NCBI RefSeq assembly: GCF_036632915.2
Contig: NZ_CP155552.1
Location: 2,170,001 to 2,234,000 of the forward strand
Reading direction: 5' to 3'
Source of the DNA: Faecalibacterium taiwanense
GTDB taxonomy: Bacteria > Bacillota > Clostridia > Oscillospirales > Ruminococcaceae
Length of the DNA: 64,000 nucleotides
Shown here: positions 43,776 through 52,362 of the stretch, one piece after another
Layout: the number at the start of each line of letters is the position of its first letter
Position numbering within the stretch: the stretch's first letter is position 1
Notes under the pieces: model-generated
What the model saw: only the letters and a program-made list of their open reading frames with translations
Databases searched by the model: none
Told to the model about the DNA's origin: nothing
Position numbers and translations under genes: made by a program

Positions 43776-44078
43776 ATGGTCAAGCATGTGATCCTTTGGC
43801 AGCTGAAGGACGAACTGTCCGACGCCGAAAAAGCCGCCGTCAAGGCAGGCATCAAGGAAGGGCTGGAAGGTCTGGCAGGCAAGGTCCCGGGCCTTGTGGA
43901 AGTGCATGTCAACATCAACGGTCTCCCCTCTTCCACCGCCGACCTGATGCTGGACACCACCTTTGAAAGCGCCGAGGCCCTCAAGGGCTACTCCGTCCAT
44001 CCCGCCCATGTGGCTGTGGCCGACAGCAAGGTGCGGCCCTACACCAAGGCACGGTTCTGTCTGGATTACGAGATTTAA
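43776..44078 (+). CDS. Dabb-domain (stress-responsive A/B barrel) protein
   Basis: 100 residues starting MVKHVILWQLKDELSD; the C-terminal part shows DTTFESAEALKGYSVHPAHV. This is the Dabb ferredoxin-like fold. Usually a small dimer of uncertain function. AGGAGG lies 9 nt before the ATG at 43776. Confidence 0.88.
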   Translation: MVKHVILWQLKDELSDAEKAAVKAGIKEGLEGLAGKVPGLVEVHVNINGLPSSTADLMLDTTFESAEALKGYSVHPAHVAVADSKVRPYTKARFCLDYEI

Positions 44079-44080
44079 TG

Positions 44081-44109
44081 TTGACAAACCCACCGTTTTT
44101 GCGTATTAT
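44081..44109 (+). promoter_or_regulatory. Promoter of the T-box-metG unit
   Basis: TTGACA (44081-44086), 17 bases, TATTAT (44104-44109). It begins right at the end of the Dabb gene. Confidence 0.9.
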
Positions 44110-44127
44110 AGACATAACAATGTAAAT

Positions 44128-44397
44128 TGGCTGTGAAGAGAAGAGTACGCACCGTCTGCGCCTGACAGAAAGCCCGAAGGATGGAACCGGGCAGGCCGCG
44201 CGATGCCGAAGATGGTCTCGGAGCTGCGCAGGTGAAAATTGAGCCTGCGACGGGTGCGCCCGTTACCGCGCTGCGCCGTGCTTTTTGGCCCGGCAAAAGG
44301 CTGCGCCCGCAAGGGTGCGGCGAAGCAAGGTGGTACCACGAAAGTTTCAGGCTCTCGTCCTTGTCCGGCTCAGTCCGGCAGGATGAGGGCTTTTTTC
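44128..44397 (+). ncRNA. T-box riboswitch (Met) upstream of metG
   Basis: Senses uncharged tRNA(Met). The T-box core AAGGTGGTACCACG is at 44327-44340; its UGGU would pair with ACCA, matching A73 of tRNA(Met). Stem I begins GAGAAGAGTACGC, and a candidate ATG specifier is at 44212-44214 in GAAGATGG. The terminator (about 44350-44397; CTCTCGTCCT / AGGATGAGGGC then TTTTTT) competes with the antiterminator. Confidence 0.93.
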
Positions 44398-44434
44398 GTC
44401 CCCCGCCAAATCAGGAAAGGAAGAGTATCAACCT

Positions 44435-46432
44435 ATGAGTGAGCACAAGACATTCTACATCACCACTCCCATCTACTACCCCAGCGACAAGCTGCACATC
44501 GGCCACAGCTATACCACTGTCGCCTGCGACGCACTGGCACGCTTCAAGCGGATGCAGGGCTATGACGTCATGTTCCTGACCGGTACCGATGAGCACGGCC
44601 AGAAGATCCAGGACAAGGCCGCCGACGCCGGTGTGACCCCCAAGGAATACGTGGACAAGATCGTAGCCACCGTCAAGGATCTGTGGAAGCTGCTGGACGT
44701 CAGCTACGACCGCTTCATCCGCACCACCGACGACTACCACATGGAGTCCTGCCAGAAAATTTTCACCAAGCTGTATGAGCAGGGCGACATCTACAAGGGC
44801 GAGTACATCGGCCACTACTGCAAGCCCTGCGAGAGCTTCTGGACCGACAGCCAGCTGGTGGACGGCAAGTGCCCCGACTGCGGCCGCGAAGTGTACGACG
44901 CCCACGAGGAAGCCTACTTCTTCAAGACCAGCAAGTATGCCGACCGCCTGCTGAAGCTCTACGAGGAGAACCCCCAGTTCATCCAGCCCGAGAGCCGCAA
45001 GAACGAGATGATCGCCTTCATCAAGCAGGGCCTGCAGGATACCTGCGTGTCCCGTACCTCGGTCAAGTGGGGCATCCCCGTGCCCTTCGACCCCAAGCAC
45101 ACCATGTATGTGTGGGTGGATGCCCTGAGCAACTATATCTCCGCGCTGGGCTACGGCAACGAAAAATATCACGACTACGACAAGTTCTGGCCTGCCGACC
45201 TGCACATGGTGGGCAAGGAGATCCTGCGTTTCCACACCATTCTGTGGCCCGCCATGCTGATGGCTCTGGATCTGCCCCTGCCCAAACGGGTGTTCGGCCA
45301 CGGCTGGCTGCTGATGAACGGCGGCAAGATGTCCAAGTCCGTGGGCAACGTGGTGGACCCCGTGATCCTGTGCGACCGCTACGGCGTGGATGCCATCCGC
45401 TACTTCCTGCTGCGTGAGATTCCCTTCGGCAACGATGGCATGTTCACCAACGAAGCCCTGATCACCCGCATCAACAGCGATCTGGCGAACGATTTGGGCA
45501 ACCTGCTCAGCCGCACCGTCGCCATGTGCGAGAAGTACTTCGGCGGCACCGTGCACAATGTGGCCGGTACCGAAGCCATTGACACCGAGCTGGAGACCAT
45601 GGTCAACGAGCTGACCGCCAAGGTCACGGCCGACATGGACAACCTGACCATCCCGCAGGCCCTGATGGAGATCTTTGCGGTCATCCAGCGCGCCAACAAG
45701 TACATCGACGAGACCGCTCCCTGGGCGCTGGCCAAGGACGAGGCCAACAAGGCCCGTCTGGAGAGCGTGCTGTACCACCTGTGCGAGGCACTGCGCGTGT
45801 GCGGCATCCTGCTGAACGCATACCTGCCCACCACCGCACCCAAGATGATGGAACAGCTGGGTCTGGACGCGTCTGCTCTGGACCTGACCAAGACCACCTA
45901 CGGCGTACAGGAGACCTACACCGTGCACAAGGGCGAGGCACTGTTCCCCCGCATCGATGTGGCAAAGGAAATTGCCCACCTGAAGGAAGAGGACGAGAAG
46001 CGCAAGGCCGCTGCCGAAGCTGCCAACAAGGCCAAGGCTGAAGCGGAGAAGAAGGCTGCCGCCCCCGCCGAGGAGAGCACCGTGGACTTTACCCACGAGG
46101 AAGAGATCGACTTTGACACCTTCTGCAAGGTGGAACTGCGCGTGGCCGAAGTGCGCGCCTGCGAGAACCTGAAGGAAAGCAAGAAGCTGCTGCACCTGAC
46201 CGTGTTTGACGGCGAGCGGGAGCGCTGCATCCTTTCCGGCATTGCAAAGTGGTTCAAGCCGGAAGACCTGATTGGTAAGAAGATCGGCATTGTGTGCAAT
46301 CTGGCACCTCGCCCCATGATGAAGGGCAAGTATGTCAGCGAGGGCATGATCTTTGCTGCTGATACCGCCGACGGCGGCTGCTCCATCGCTTTCTACGGTG
46401 ACGACACCCCCGTAGGCAGCCGCATCCACTGA
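44435..46432 (+). CDS. metG: Methionyl-tRNA synthetase
   Basis: Charges tRNA(Met). 665 residues: HIGH-type motif DKLHIGHSYT near the N-terminus, one CxxC pair each in YCKPCESFW and GKCPDCGR (zinc-knuckle region), KMSKS loop GGKMSKSVGNVVDP, an anticodon-binding helical domain, a Lys/Ala/Glu-rich linker, and a C-terminal tRNA-binding OB domain (IDFDTFCKVELRVAEV). Standard for Firmicutes. Confidence 0.97.
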   Translation: MSEHKTFYITTPIYYPSDKLHIGHSYTTVACDALARFKRMQGYDVMFLTGTDEHGQKIQDKAADAGVTPKEYVDKIVATVKDLWKLLDVSYDRFIRTTDDYHMESCQKIFTKLYEQGDIYKGEYIGHYCKPCESFWTDSQLVDGKCPDCGREVYDAHEEAYFFKTSKYADRLLKLYEENPQFIQPESRKNEMIAFIKQGLQDTCVSRTSVKWGIPVPFDPKHTMYVWVDALSNYISALGYGNEKYHDYDKFWPADLHMVGKEILRFHTILWPAMLMALDLPLPKRVFGHGWLLMNGGKMSKSVGNVVDPVILCDRYGVDAIRYFLLREIPFGNDGMFTNEALITRINSDLANDLGNLLSRTVAMCEKYFGGTVHNVAGTEAIDTELETMVNELTAKVTADMDNLTIPQALMEIFAVIQRANKYIDETAPWALAKDEANKARLESVLYHLCEALRVCGILLNAYLPTTAPKMMEQLGLDASALDLTKTTYGVQETYTVHKGEALFPRIDVAKEIAHLKEEDEKRKAAAEAANKAKAEAEKKAAAPAEESTVDFTHEEEIDFDTFCKVELRVAEVRACENLKESKKLLHLTVFDGERERCILSGIAKWFKPEDLIGKKIGIVCNLAPRPMMKGKYVSEGMIFAADTADGGCSIAFYGDDTPVGSRIH

Positions 46433-46438
46433 GCCGCC

Positions 46439-47401
46439 ATGCAGGAAAACAAAACGCTTTCCCGCGCGGAATGGCTGGATAAGATCTTCGGCACGCCGGT
46501 GTTCGCCGTGCTGCTGGCCATCTTCTGCAATGTGCTGTGGGGCTCGGCCTTCCCCTTCATCAAGCTGGGCTACCGGCTGTTCGCCATTGATTCCAGCAGC
46601 ACCGCCTCCATCTTCTGCTTTGCCGGTGTGCGGTTCATGCTGGGCAGCTTTCTGGTGCTTCTGGGCAGTGTTCTGCTGCAGAGCCGCCTGCCCAAATTCC
46701 CCCGCGGCAAAGTGGCAGCGGAGTGCTGTGCTCTGGGCCTGTGGCAGACCACGACCCAGTACGCATTCTATTACATCGCTGTTGCCATGCTCACGGGTGC
46801 CTTTGGCGGCATCCTGAACAGCACCCAGAGCTTTCTGGGCGTGATCTTTGCCCATTTCATCTACGGCAACGCCGACCGCATGACCCCTGCCAAAACGCTG
46901 GGCTGCGCCGTTGGCTTTGCGGGCGTGCTCATCGGCACGCTGGGCAACCACGGCGGCGGCAGCGGCTGGGGCGTGTTCTGCATGATGGCCGCTACCATCA
47001 TCTTTACCCTGTCCGGCCCGTGGAACAAATCCGTGACCAAAAAAGCAGACAGCTTTGCCGTCTGCTTCATCAACCTGTTCGTGGGCGGTCTGGCACTGTT
47101 CGTGCTGGGCACTGTGCTGGGCGGCAGTCTCCATGTGCAGAGTGCACTGGCGGTGGTGGTCATGCTGTATCTGGCCTTCATCTGCGGGGCAGGCTATGTG
47201 CTGTGGGCCCTGCTGATGAAGAACAACCCGGTCAGCCGCATTGCCATCTTTGGCTTCGTGAACCCGGTGGTCAACGTACTGCTGAGCGCCGTGCTCAACG
47301 GCGAGCCCCTGTTCCGCTGGCAGTATCTGGCGGCGCTGGTGTTCGTGTGTGTGGGCATCTGGCTGGTGAACAAGGCCCCCGCCAAAAAGGAGGGCAAATG
47401 A
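46439..47401 (+). CDS. DMT-superfamily (EamA) transporter
   Basis: 320 residues with ten hydrophobic segments and two EamA repeats (LAIFCNVLWGSAFPFIKLGY in the first, FTLSGPWNKSVTKK starting the second). Six bases after metG, and overlapping tatD by ATGA, so it shares the methionine T-box. That position hints at a methionine or related amino-acid exporter/importer, but this is only inference. Confidence 0.88.
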   Translation: MQENKTLSRAEWLDKIFGTPVFAVLLAIFCNVLWGSAFPFIKLGYRLFAIDSSSTASIFCFAGVRFMLGSFLVLLGSVLLQSRLPKFPRGKVAAECCALGLWQTTTQYAFYYIAVAMLTGAFGGILNSTQSFLGVIFAHFIYGNADRMTPAKTLGCAVGFAGVLIGTLGNHGGGSGWGVFCMMAATIIFTLSGPWNKSVTKKADSFAVCFINLFVGGLALFVLGTVLGGSLHVQSALAVVVMLYLAFICGAGYVLWALLMKNNPVSRIAIFGFVNPVVNVLLSAVLNGEPLFRWQYLAALVFVCVGIWLVNKAPAKKEGK

Positions 47402-48213
47402 CCGGCCCCATTTTTGACACCCACGCGCACTACAGTGCCCGCGCTTTTGACGCAGACCGCGATTTCCTGCTGGACAGCCTGCCCGGCAAGGGCGTGGTGG
47501 GCGTGTGTGAACAGGCCACCCACTCCGGGGATGCACCCAAAGTGCTGGAGCTGGCGCACCGCTACCCGTGGGTGGTGGCAGCTGTTGGCATCCACCCGGA
47601 AAGCCTGCTGCCCGCCGCCGACTGCGGCGAGGAAGGCCCGGCTCCTACGGTCTCGGTGTACGGCGGAGACTGGGCCGCAGAGATGCGCGCTCTGGCCCCG
47701 TATTACGAGGACCCCAAGGTAGTAGCTGTGGGTGAGTGCGGGCTGGACTACCACTGGCCTGTGCCCAAGGATGCCCAGCTGGCCATGTTTGAGGCACACA
47801 TCCGGCTGGCGCTGGAACTGGACAAGCCCATCATCGTGCACGACCGCAACGCCCACGCCGACGTTTACGCCCTGCTCAAAAAATACCAGCCCAAGGGCAT
47901 CGTCCACTGCTATTCCGGCAGTGCCGATGACGCGGTGTGGCTGGCAAAACAGGGACTGTTCATCGGTTTTGGCGGGGCATGTACCTTCAAGGGTGCCAAG
48001 CGGGCGGCAAAAGCCATCAGCGCCCTGCCGCTGGAAAGCATCGTGCTGGAGACCGACTGCCCCTACATGGCACCGGAGCCGGTGCGCGGCACCCGCTGTG
48101 ACAGCTCCCTCATCCGCTATGTGGGCGAGTATATCGCCCAGCTGCGGGGCATTTCTGCCGAAGAGGTGTTCCGCACCACAGCCGAAAATGCCCGCCGGGT
48201 ATACGGGCTGTGA
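47398..48213 (+). CDS. tatD: TatD-family metal-dependent hydrolase
   Basis: 271 residues. Metal ligands are FDTHAHYS at the N-terminus, the Glu of VGECGLDYHW, His in IIVHDRNAH, HCYSG, and the final Asp in LETDCPYM. Members act as 3'-5' exonucleases or D-aminoacyl-tRNA deacylase relatives. It commonly follows metG in Firmicutes. AAGGAGG precedes the ATG. Confidence 0.92.
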   Translation: MTGPIFDTHAHYSARAFDADRDFLLDSLPGKGVVGVCEQATHSGDAPKVLELAHRYPWVVAAVGIHPESLLPAADCGEEGPAPTVSVYGGDWAAEMRALAPYYEDPKVVAVGECGLDYHWPVPKDAQLAMFEAHIRLALELDKPIIVHDRNAHADVYALLKKYQPKGIVHCYSGSADDAVWLAKQGLFIGFGGACTFKGAKRAAKAISALPLESIVLETDCPYMAPEPVRGTRCDSSLIRYVGEYIAQLRGISAEEVFRTTAENARRVYGL

Positions 48214-48301
48214 TCCGTTTTTCGCAAGTTGCACAGGTTTTTCTCTGTGCTTCTGTATAAATCAACAATCAAAATCCAAACTGTTATAAGGAGAACCTAC
48301 C

Positions 48302-48535
48302 ATGAAAGCACGTATTCCTAAGCACCGCGAGTTCATCATCAACTTCCCCGACAGCATCGACCAGAACAAGGCCAACGAGGGCTGGGCAAAGCTGCAGCAG
48401 ATCGTTGAGGACTACAAGAAGGCCCACAATGGCGCTTCTGTCTACGCCCCCACCTTCATCGAGGACTGCGAGGCCGAGGTGAAGAAGCTGCAGGAAGAGT
48501 ACGGCTTCGAGTATACGATCGAATACGTTCAGTAA
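48302..48535 (+). CDS. Small conserved-looking protein of unknown function (77 aa)
   Basis: Begins MKARIPKHREFIINFPDSID; soluble, rich in Glu, Lys and Tyr, with an amphipathic helical centre (GWAKLQQIVEDYKKAH) and an acidic end. AAGGAG lies 9 nt before the ATG, and codon use matches highly expressed genes. I do not recognise the family. Confidence 0.75.
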   Translation: MKARIPKHREFIINFPDSIDQNKANEGWAKLQQIVEDYKKAHNGASVYAPTFIEDCEAEVKKLQEEYGFEYTIEYVQ

Positions 48536-48547
48536 TTTCTGATATTT

Positions 48548-48584
48548 AAAATCCCCTCTGTGCATCTGCGCAGGGGGGATTTGC
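48548..48584 (+). terminator. Terminator of the 77-aa gene
   Basis: AAATCCCC and GGGGATTT arms around a 16-base loop, followed by a T-rich tract. Confidence 0.7.
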
Positions 48585-48625
48585 TGTTTCAGGGGGAACC
48601 GCTTTTCCCTACGGTGCACTTCCCC

Positions 48626-48675
48626 GCAAAAATACAGCCCCGGCAGACTGCATGGTCTGTCGGGGCTGTGCTTTT
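48626..48675 (-). terminator. Terminator of the trpXYZ-type operon
   Basis: ACAGCCCCGGCAGAC and GTCTGTCGGGGCTGT arms (48633-48647, 48655-48669) with TTTTTGC on the minus strand; usable in both directions. Confidence 0.88.
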
Positions 48676-48684
48676 CTGTCCGGG

Positions 48685-49503
48685 TCACTTTTCCACTTTA
48701 CTCAGCAGGATGCGGTCGTTATCCAGATTCTTGCCTGCGTTCTCGCGGAACTTTTCAAGCAGGTCGTCCACGGTCATCCGGCTGCGTTCCTCGCCCTTCA
48801 CGTCAAAGACGATGCGGCCGGAATCCATCATCAGGGTGCGGTTGCCCAGCTCCAGTGCCTGATGCATGTTGTGGGTGACCATCAGGCAGGTGATCTTCTT
48901 TTCAGCCACGATGCTCTTGGTCAGCTCCAGTACCTTTTCGGCGGTGGCGGGGTCCAGTGCGGCGGTGTGCTCGTCCAGCAGCAGCAGCTTGGGGGTGACG
49001 AGGGTGGCCATGAGCAGGGTCAACGCCTGCCGCTGGCCGCCGGAAAGCAGTCCCACCGGCTGCTTCATGCGGTCCTCAAGGCCCATATCCAGCAGCGCCA
49101 GCTTTTCGCGGAACACTTCCTTGTCCTTGCGGGAGATGCGGGAGAAGATGGCGTGGGGCGCGGTGCCGGCACGCAGATAGGCCAGTGCAAGGTTTTCCTC
49201 AATGGTCATGTTGGGTGCCGTGCCCTTGAGCGGGTCCTGAAACAGGTGGCCGATGACCTTGCTGCGCTGGTGCTCCGGCGCAAAGGTGATATCCTGTCCG
49301 CCCAGCAGGATGCTGCCCTCGTCGGCGATGAAGCCGCCGGTGATGGCGTTGAACAGGGTGGATTTGCCCGCGCCGTTGGAGCCCACGATGGTGGCAAAGT
49401 CCCCGGCTTCCATGTGCAGGCTGACACCGTTCAGGGCCACTTTTTCATTGACCGTGCCGGGGTTGAAAGTCTTGTGCAGATCGTTCAGCTGAAGCATTTC
49501 CAT
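48685..49503 (-). CDS. ABC importer ATPase, probable tryptophan (TrpZ)
   Basis: 272 residues. Walker A GSNGAGKSTL (about residues 38-47), signature LSGGQRQA, Walker B LLLLDEHTAALD and H-loop MVTHNMHQ. The Asp-Glu-His in Walker B follows the pattern of permease partners of the BPD_transp_2 type. Third gene of a T-box-controlled operon; see the binding-protein gene for the substrate argument. Confidence 0.88.
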   Translation of the reverse strand: MEMLQLNDLHKTFNPGTVNEKVALNGVSLHMEAGDFATIVGSNGAGKSTLFNAITGGFIADEGSILLGGQDITFAPEHQRSKVIGHLFQDPLKGTAPNMTIEENLALAYLRAGTAPHAIFSRISRKDKEVFREKLALLDMGLEDRMKQPVGLLSGGQRQALTLLMATLVTPKLLLLDEHTAALDPATAEKVLELTKSIVAEKKITCLMVTHNMHQALELGNRTLMMDSGRIVFDVKGEERSRMTVDDLLEKFRENAGKNLDNDRILLSKVEK

Positions 49504-49504
49504 C

Positions 49505-50449
49505 TTACTTTCCCTCCTTGCCGGTAGTCACGCGGCGGCGGCAGGCCCCATGCTTGCGCTGCTCAAAGGCGATTTTTTCCTTGATAGCCGGCATCGAAAT
49601 GGCGATGGCTACGATGATGGCAGACACCAGCTTCATGGCGGCGGCGGGCACATTGAAGCGCAGGGCCACAGCCACGATAAAGCGGTACAGGCAGCTGCCG
49701 AACACCACGCCGATGATCCGGCGCAGCATGGTGCGCTTACCAAGCAGGGTCTCGCCGATGATGAGGGAAGCCAGTGCGATGGTCACCATGCCGGTGCCCA
49801 CATTGATATCGCAGCTCTTCTGATACTGTGCCAGCAGGCCGCCGGAGAGGGCGCACAATGCGCCGGAAATGCACAGGCCCACCGTAATGGTGAAAGCCGG
49901 GTTAATGCTGGAAGCACGCACCATAGCAGCGTTGTCACCGGTGGCGCGGATAGACAGGCCCAGCCGGGTGCCCAGAAAGCCCAGCATCGCCGCACCGGCA
50001 AGCAGGATCATGGCCAGCGCGATGGCCAGCTTATACCAGCCGCCAAGGAAGCTCAGTGAGCCCTTTGCCAGCGAGAAAACAGTGTCGGTCTTGACCAGCG
50101 ACATGGTGGAGGAAAAGCCCATCACGGCCAGATTGATGGTGTAAAGGCCGGTGTTGACGATGATGCCTGCCATGATGCTCTCCACGCCAAGGCGGGTCTG
50201 CAGAAAAGCCGTAACAAAGCCGGAGCACACACCTGCCGCCATGGCTGCAACAAGTGCCAGAATGGGGTGGCCGGTCAGTGCTACCTGACAGGCCACGGCG
50301 CAGCCCAGCGTGAAGCAGCCGTCGGTGGACAGGTCTGCAATGTTCAGGATGGAATAGCTCAGGAACAGTGCCAGCGCCACCAGGGCATAGATACAGCCCA
50401 GTTCCAGCGCCGTCTGTAGGACGTTGAGCGAAAAGATACTCGCCAGCAT
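49505..50449 (-). CDS. ABC importer permease, probable tryptophan (TrpY)
   Basis: 314 residues, about eight to nine hydrophobic segments, related to branched-chain/ribose permeases (LSYSILNIADLSTDGCFTLG, then GLSIRATGDNAAMVRASSIN). AAGGAG lies 7 nt before the ATG at 50449; longer frames run through the upstream repeat. One base separates it from the ATPase gene. Confidence 0.87.
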   Translation of the reverse strand: MLASIFSLNVLQTALELGCIYALVALALFLSYSILNIADLSTDGCFTLGCAVACQVALTGHPILALVAAMAAGVCSGFVTAFLQTRLGVESIMAGIIVNTGLYTINLAVMGFSSTMSLVKTDTVFSLAKGSLSFLGGWYKLAIALAMILLAGAAMLGFLGTRLGLSIRATGDNAAMVRASSINPAFTITVGLCISGALCALSGGLLAQYQKSCDINVGTGMVTIALASLIIGETLLGKRTMLRRIIGVVFGSCLYRFIVAVALRFNVPAAAMKLVSAIIVAIAISMPAIKEKIAFEQRKHGACRRRVTTGKEGK

Positions 50450-50483
50450 GTGTGTGCTCCTTTTATGTTTCTTTTTGATTGGA

Positions 50484-50610
50484 CGATTTAAAATGGCCTC
50501 CGCTTTTGCTCTGGCCATATTCAGCGGAATTGGGTTTTATTCGGGATTCAGAAAAGCCTGCGGGCTTTTCTGAATCCCCTTTCACGAGTAGGGTCGTGAC
50601 GGAAAACGGC
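50484..50610 (+). repeat. Dispersed pseudoknot-core repeat, copy D
   Basis: ATGGCC (50493-50498) pairs with GGCCAT (50513-50518), around TCCGC (50499-50503), which can pair with GCGGA (50524-50528). A 16-bp hairpin (50543-50578, CCTGCGGG centre) and TTTCACG follow. It sits inside the trpX-trpY gap in antisense orientation, just before the trpY start. Confidence 0.75.
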
Positions 50611-50660
50611 ATTTGCAGCGCCGCTTTCTGCGAAAGCGCGGCGCTGTGGGCGGCGTCCTC

Positions 50661-50812
50661 GCCCTCTCAGGCGCTTACGCGCCAGCTCTCCCAAAGGGAG
50701 AGCCTCTGGCAAAGCTGCACACTTTGCAATTGAATCGAAAACTTTTCCTAGAACCGCCAAAAGCTCCCCCTTCGGGGGAGCTGGCAAAACCGTCAGGTTT
50801 TGACTGAGAGGG
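50661..50812. repeat. Palindromic CTCTCAGTC-family element P6
   Basis: Left CTCGCCCTCTCAGGCGC, right GACTGAGAGGGTA. Hairpins AGCTCTCCC/GGGAGAGC and AGCTCCCCC/GGGGGAGCT flank a spacer. With copy D it fills the 370-base trpX-trpY gap. Confidence 0.78.
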
Positions 50813-50819
50813 TACTTTT

Positions 50820-51917
50820 TTAAGAGAAGTTCTCTGCGGTGGTTACTTCCACGATCTCGGTGCAGTAGGGCTTGAAGGCTTTCTTCACGGTGTCAAGGTC
50901 AAGGCCCAGCGCTTCGCAGGTCTCGGTGTTGATGGTGACGATACCGTTATCAAAGGTCTGGTAGGGCAGGTCTGCGGTAGTCTTGCCCTCGCACAGCAGC
51001 TCTGCCACCATATCGGCAGTGGCTTCGCCCAGCTGGACGTAATCCACGCCGTAGCCCACAAAGGCCCCGTTCAGTGCAAAGCTGTCGGCACCGGTGTAGT
51101 GCTGCACGCCTGCCTCGGTAAAGGTCTCGTAGATGGACAGCTCTGCGGTCATCACGGTGTTGTCGGTGGGGGTAAACACGGCCTTGACACCGGCGGCGAT
51201 CAGAGCCTCAGCCGCCATCTGCACCTCAGCGGTGGTGGTGCCGTTCTTCTCAATGTACTTGATGCCGTTGGCATCACAGAAAGCCTTGGCATCTGCAATG
51301 GCCTGCGTAGAGGCATCCTGACTCAGGTCGTACAGCAGGCCAATGGTGTCAATGTCCGGGTTGACAGCGGTGATCAGGTTCATGATGGCCTCGGTGTTCA
51401 GTGCGTCGGAGGTGCCGGTGATGTTCTCCTCGCCGTCAAAGCCTGCAGCGGCGGGGTCGGTGACAGCAGAGTAGACAACGGGGATATCGGTATCCTCCAC
51501 AGCGGCCAGCATGGTTGCGGCGGTGGGGGTAGCCACAGCCACGATCACATCCACGCCGTCCCCTACGAGGTCGGCACCGATCTGGTTCAGGTTGGACTGG
51601 TCAGCCTGTGCATTTGCGTAGTAGTCGGCGTAGTCGAAGGTAACGCCCTTCTCTGCCCCCAGCTCATCCAGACGGCTCTCCACAGATTCCACGATCTGGT
51701 TGAGGGAAGCATGATCCACATAGTTGACGATGCCAACCTTGAAGGTCTGGCCACCCTCGGCTGCTGCGGAAGCGGCAGCGGAAGAAGCAGTGGAAGATGC
51801 AGCCACGGTGCTGGAAGCGGAGCCGCCGCAGCCGGTGAATGCCAGTGCAGAAACGGCGGAAGCAGCCATAGCGGCCTTGAGGAAGCTGCGGCGGGAGATC
51901 ATGGTAACGTTTTTCAT
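50820..51917 (-). CDS. ABC importer binding lipoprotein, probable tryptophan (TrpX)
   Basis: 365 residues. Signal MKNVTMISRRSFLKAAMAAS with a twin-arginine-like SRRSFLK, and lipobox LAFTGC followed by a Ser/Ala-rich linker. The rest matches the ABC_sub_bind family (FKVGIVNYVDHASLNQIVES at the start; VNTEAIMNLITAVNP-like region). The T-box in front carries UGGC, fitting tRNA(Trp) G73, and this family is the binding protein of T-box-controlled trpXYZ systems. AAAGGAG lies 9 nt before the ATG. Confidence 0.85.
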   Translation of the reverse strand: MKNVTMISRRSFLKAAMAASAVSALAFTGCGGSASSTVAASSTASSAAASAAAEGGQTFKVGIVNYVDHASLNQIVESVESRLDELGAEKGVTFDYADYYANAQADQSNLNQIGADLVGDGVDVIVAVATPTAATMLAAVEDTDIPVVYSAVTDPAAAGFDGEENITGTSDALNTEAIMNLITAVNPDIDTIGLLYDLSQDASTQAIADAKAFCDANGIKYIEKNGTTTAEVQMAAEALIAAGVKAVFTPTDNTVMTAELSIYETFTEAGVQHYTGADSFALNGAFVGYGVDYVQLGEATADMVAELLCEGKTTADLPYQTFDNGIVTINTETCEALGLDLDTVKKAFKPYCTEIVEVTTAENFS

Positions 51918-51954
51918 AATAGCAAACTCCTTTCCCGGAGCGGGCGGCAAAAGT

Positions 51955-51990
51955 AAAAGACCCGCTCCCCTTGCGGGACGGGTCTTACAA
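51955..51990 (-). terminator. Second hairpin between the Trp T-box terminator and trpX
   Basis: On the minus strand AAGACCCG and CGGGTCTT enclose CCC-GCAA-GGG, followed by TTTTAC. Transcripts that escape the T-box terminator would meet this second terminator-like hairpin before the gene. Confidence 0.7.
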
Positions 51991-51993
51991 ATA

Positions 51994-52275
51994 AAAACGA
52001 CCCTGTCCCTGTGTGTTATCCACAAGGACAGGATCGGTAAAGTTCGATTCTGCGGTGCCACCTTGCTTGCCCTGCTTTGCAAACTGCAGAGCCTCTCACG
52101 GAGAGCCAACACTCCCCTGTCCTGTAACGGAGACTTCCGTCCAAAGCTACTAAGGTTTGCTGCCCATTTGCCCGGCCCTCGGCGGCCCACGAAGCTCTGC
52201 CCCGCTCTCGCCCGTTTTCACTGTCCGGGCTCACTGAAGATGCGCTGTGCAGGTTCTCTTCCGCCTCATCGGTTT
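51994..52275 (-). ncRNA. T-box riboswitch (Trp) upstream of trpX
   Basis: Core AGCAAGGTGGCACCGC (minus strand, about 52052-52068); UGGC pairs with GCCA, the acceptor end of tRNA(Trp). Stem I base GGCGG / CCGCC, with TGG just before CCGCC (TTCGTGGGCCGCC) as specifier. The terminator CGATCCTGTCC / GGGACAGGGTCG (about 51998-52038) ends in TTTTT. The -35 is TTGACT (52304-52309) and the -10 TATAAT (52282-52287). Confidence 0.92.
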
Positions 52276-52281
52276 GATTGC

Positions 52282-52309
52282 ATTATACACTTTATTGGCA
52301 TAAAGTCAA
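52282..52309 (-). promoter_or_regulatory. Promoter of the Trp T-box operon
   Basis: On the minus strand TTGACT, 16 bases, TATAAT; the start would be near 52275. Confidence 0.85.
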
Positions 52310-52362
52310 GGGAAATTTCAAAAATTTCTTTTTTCTACAGCACAAAGTCATTCTTCCGTGCA

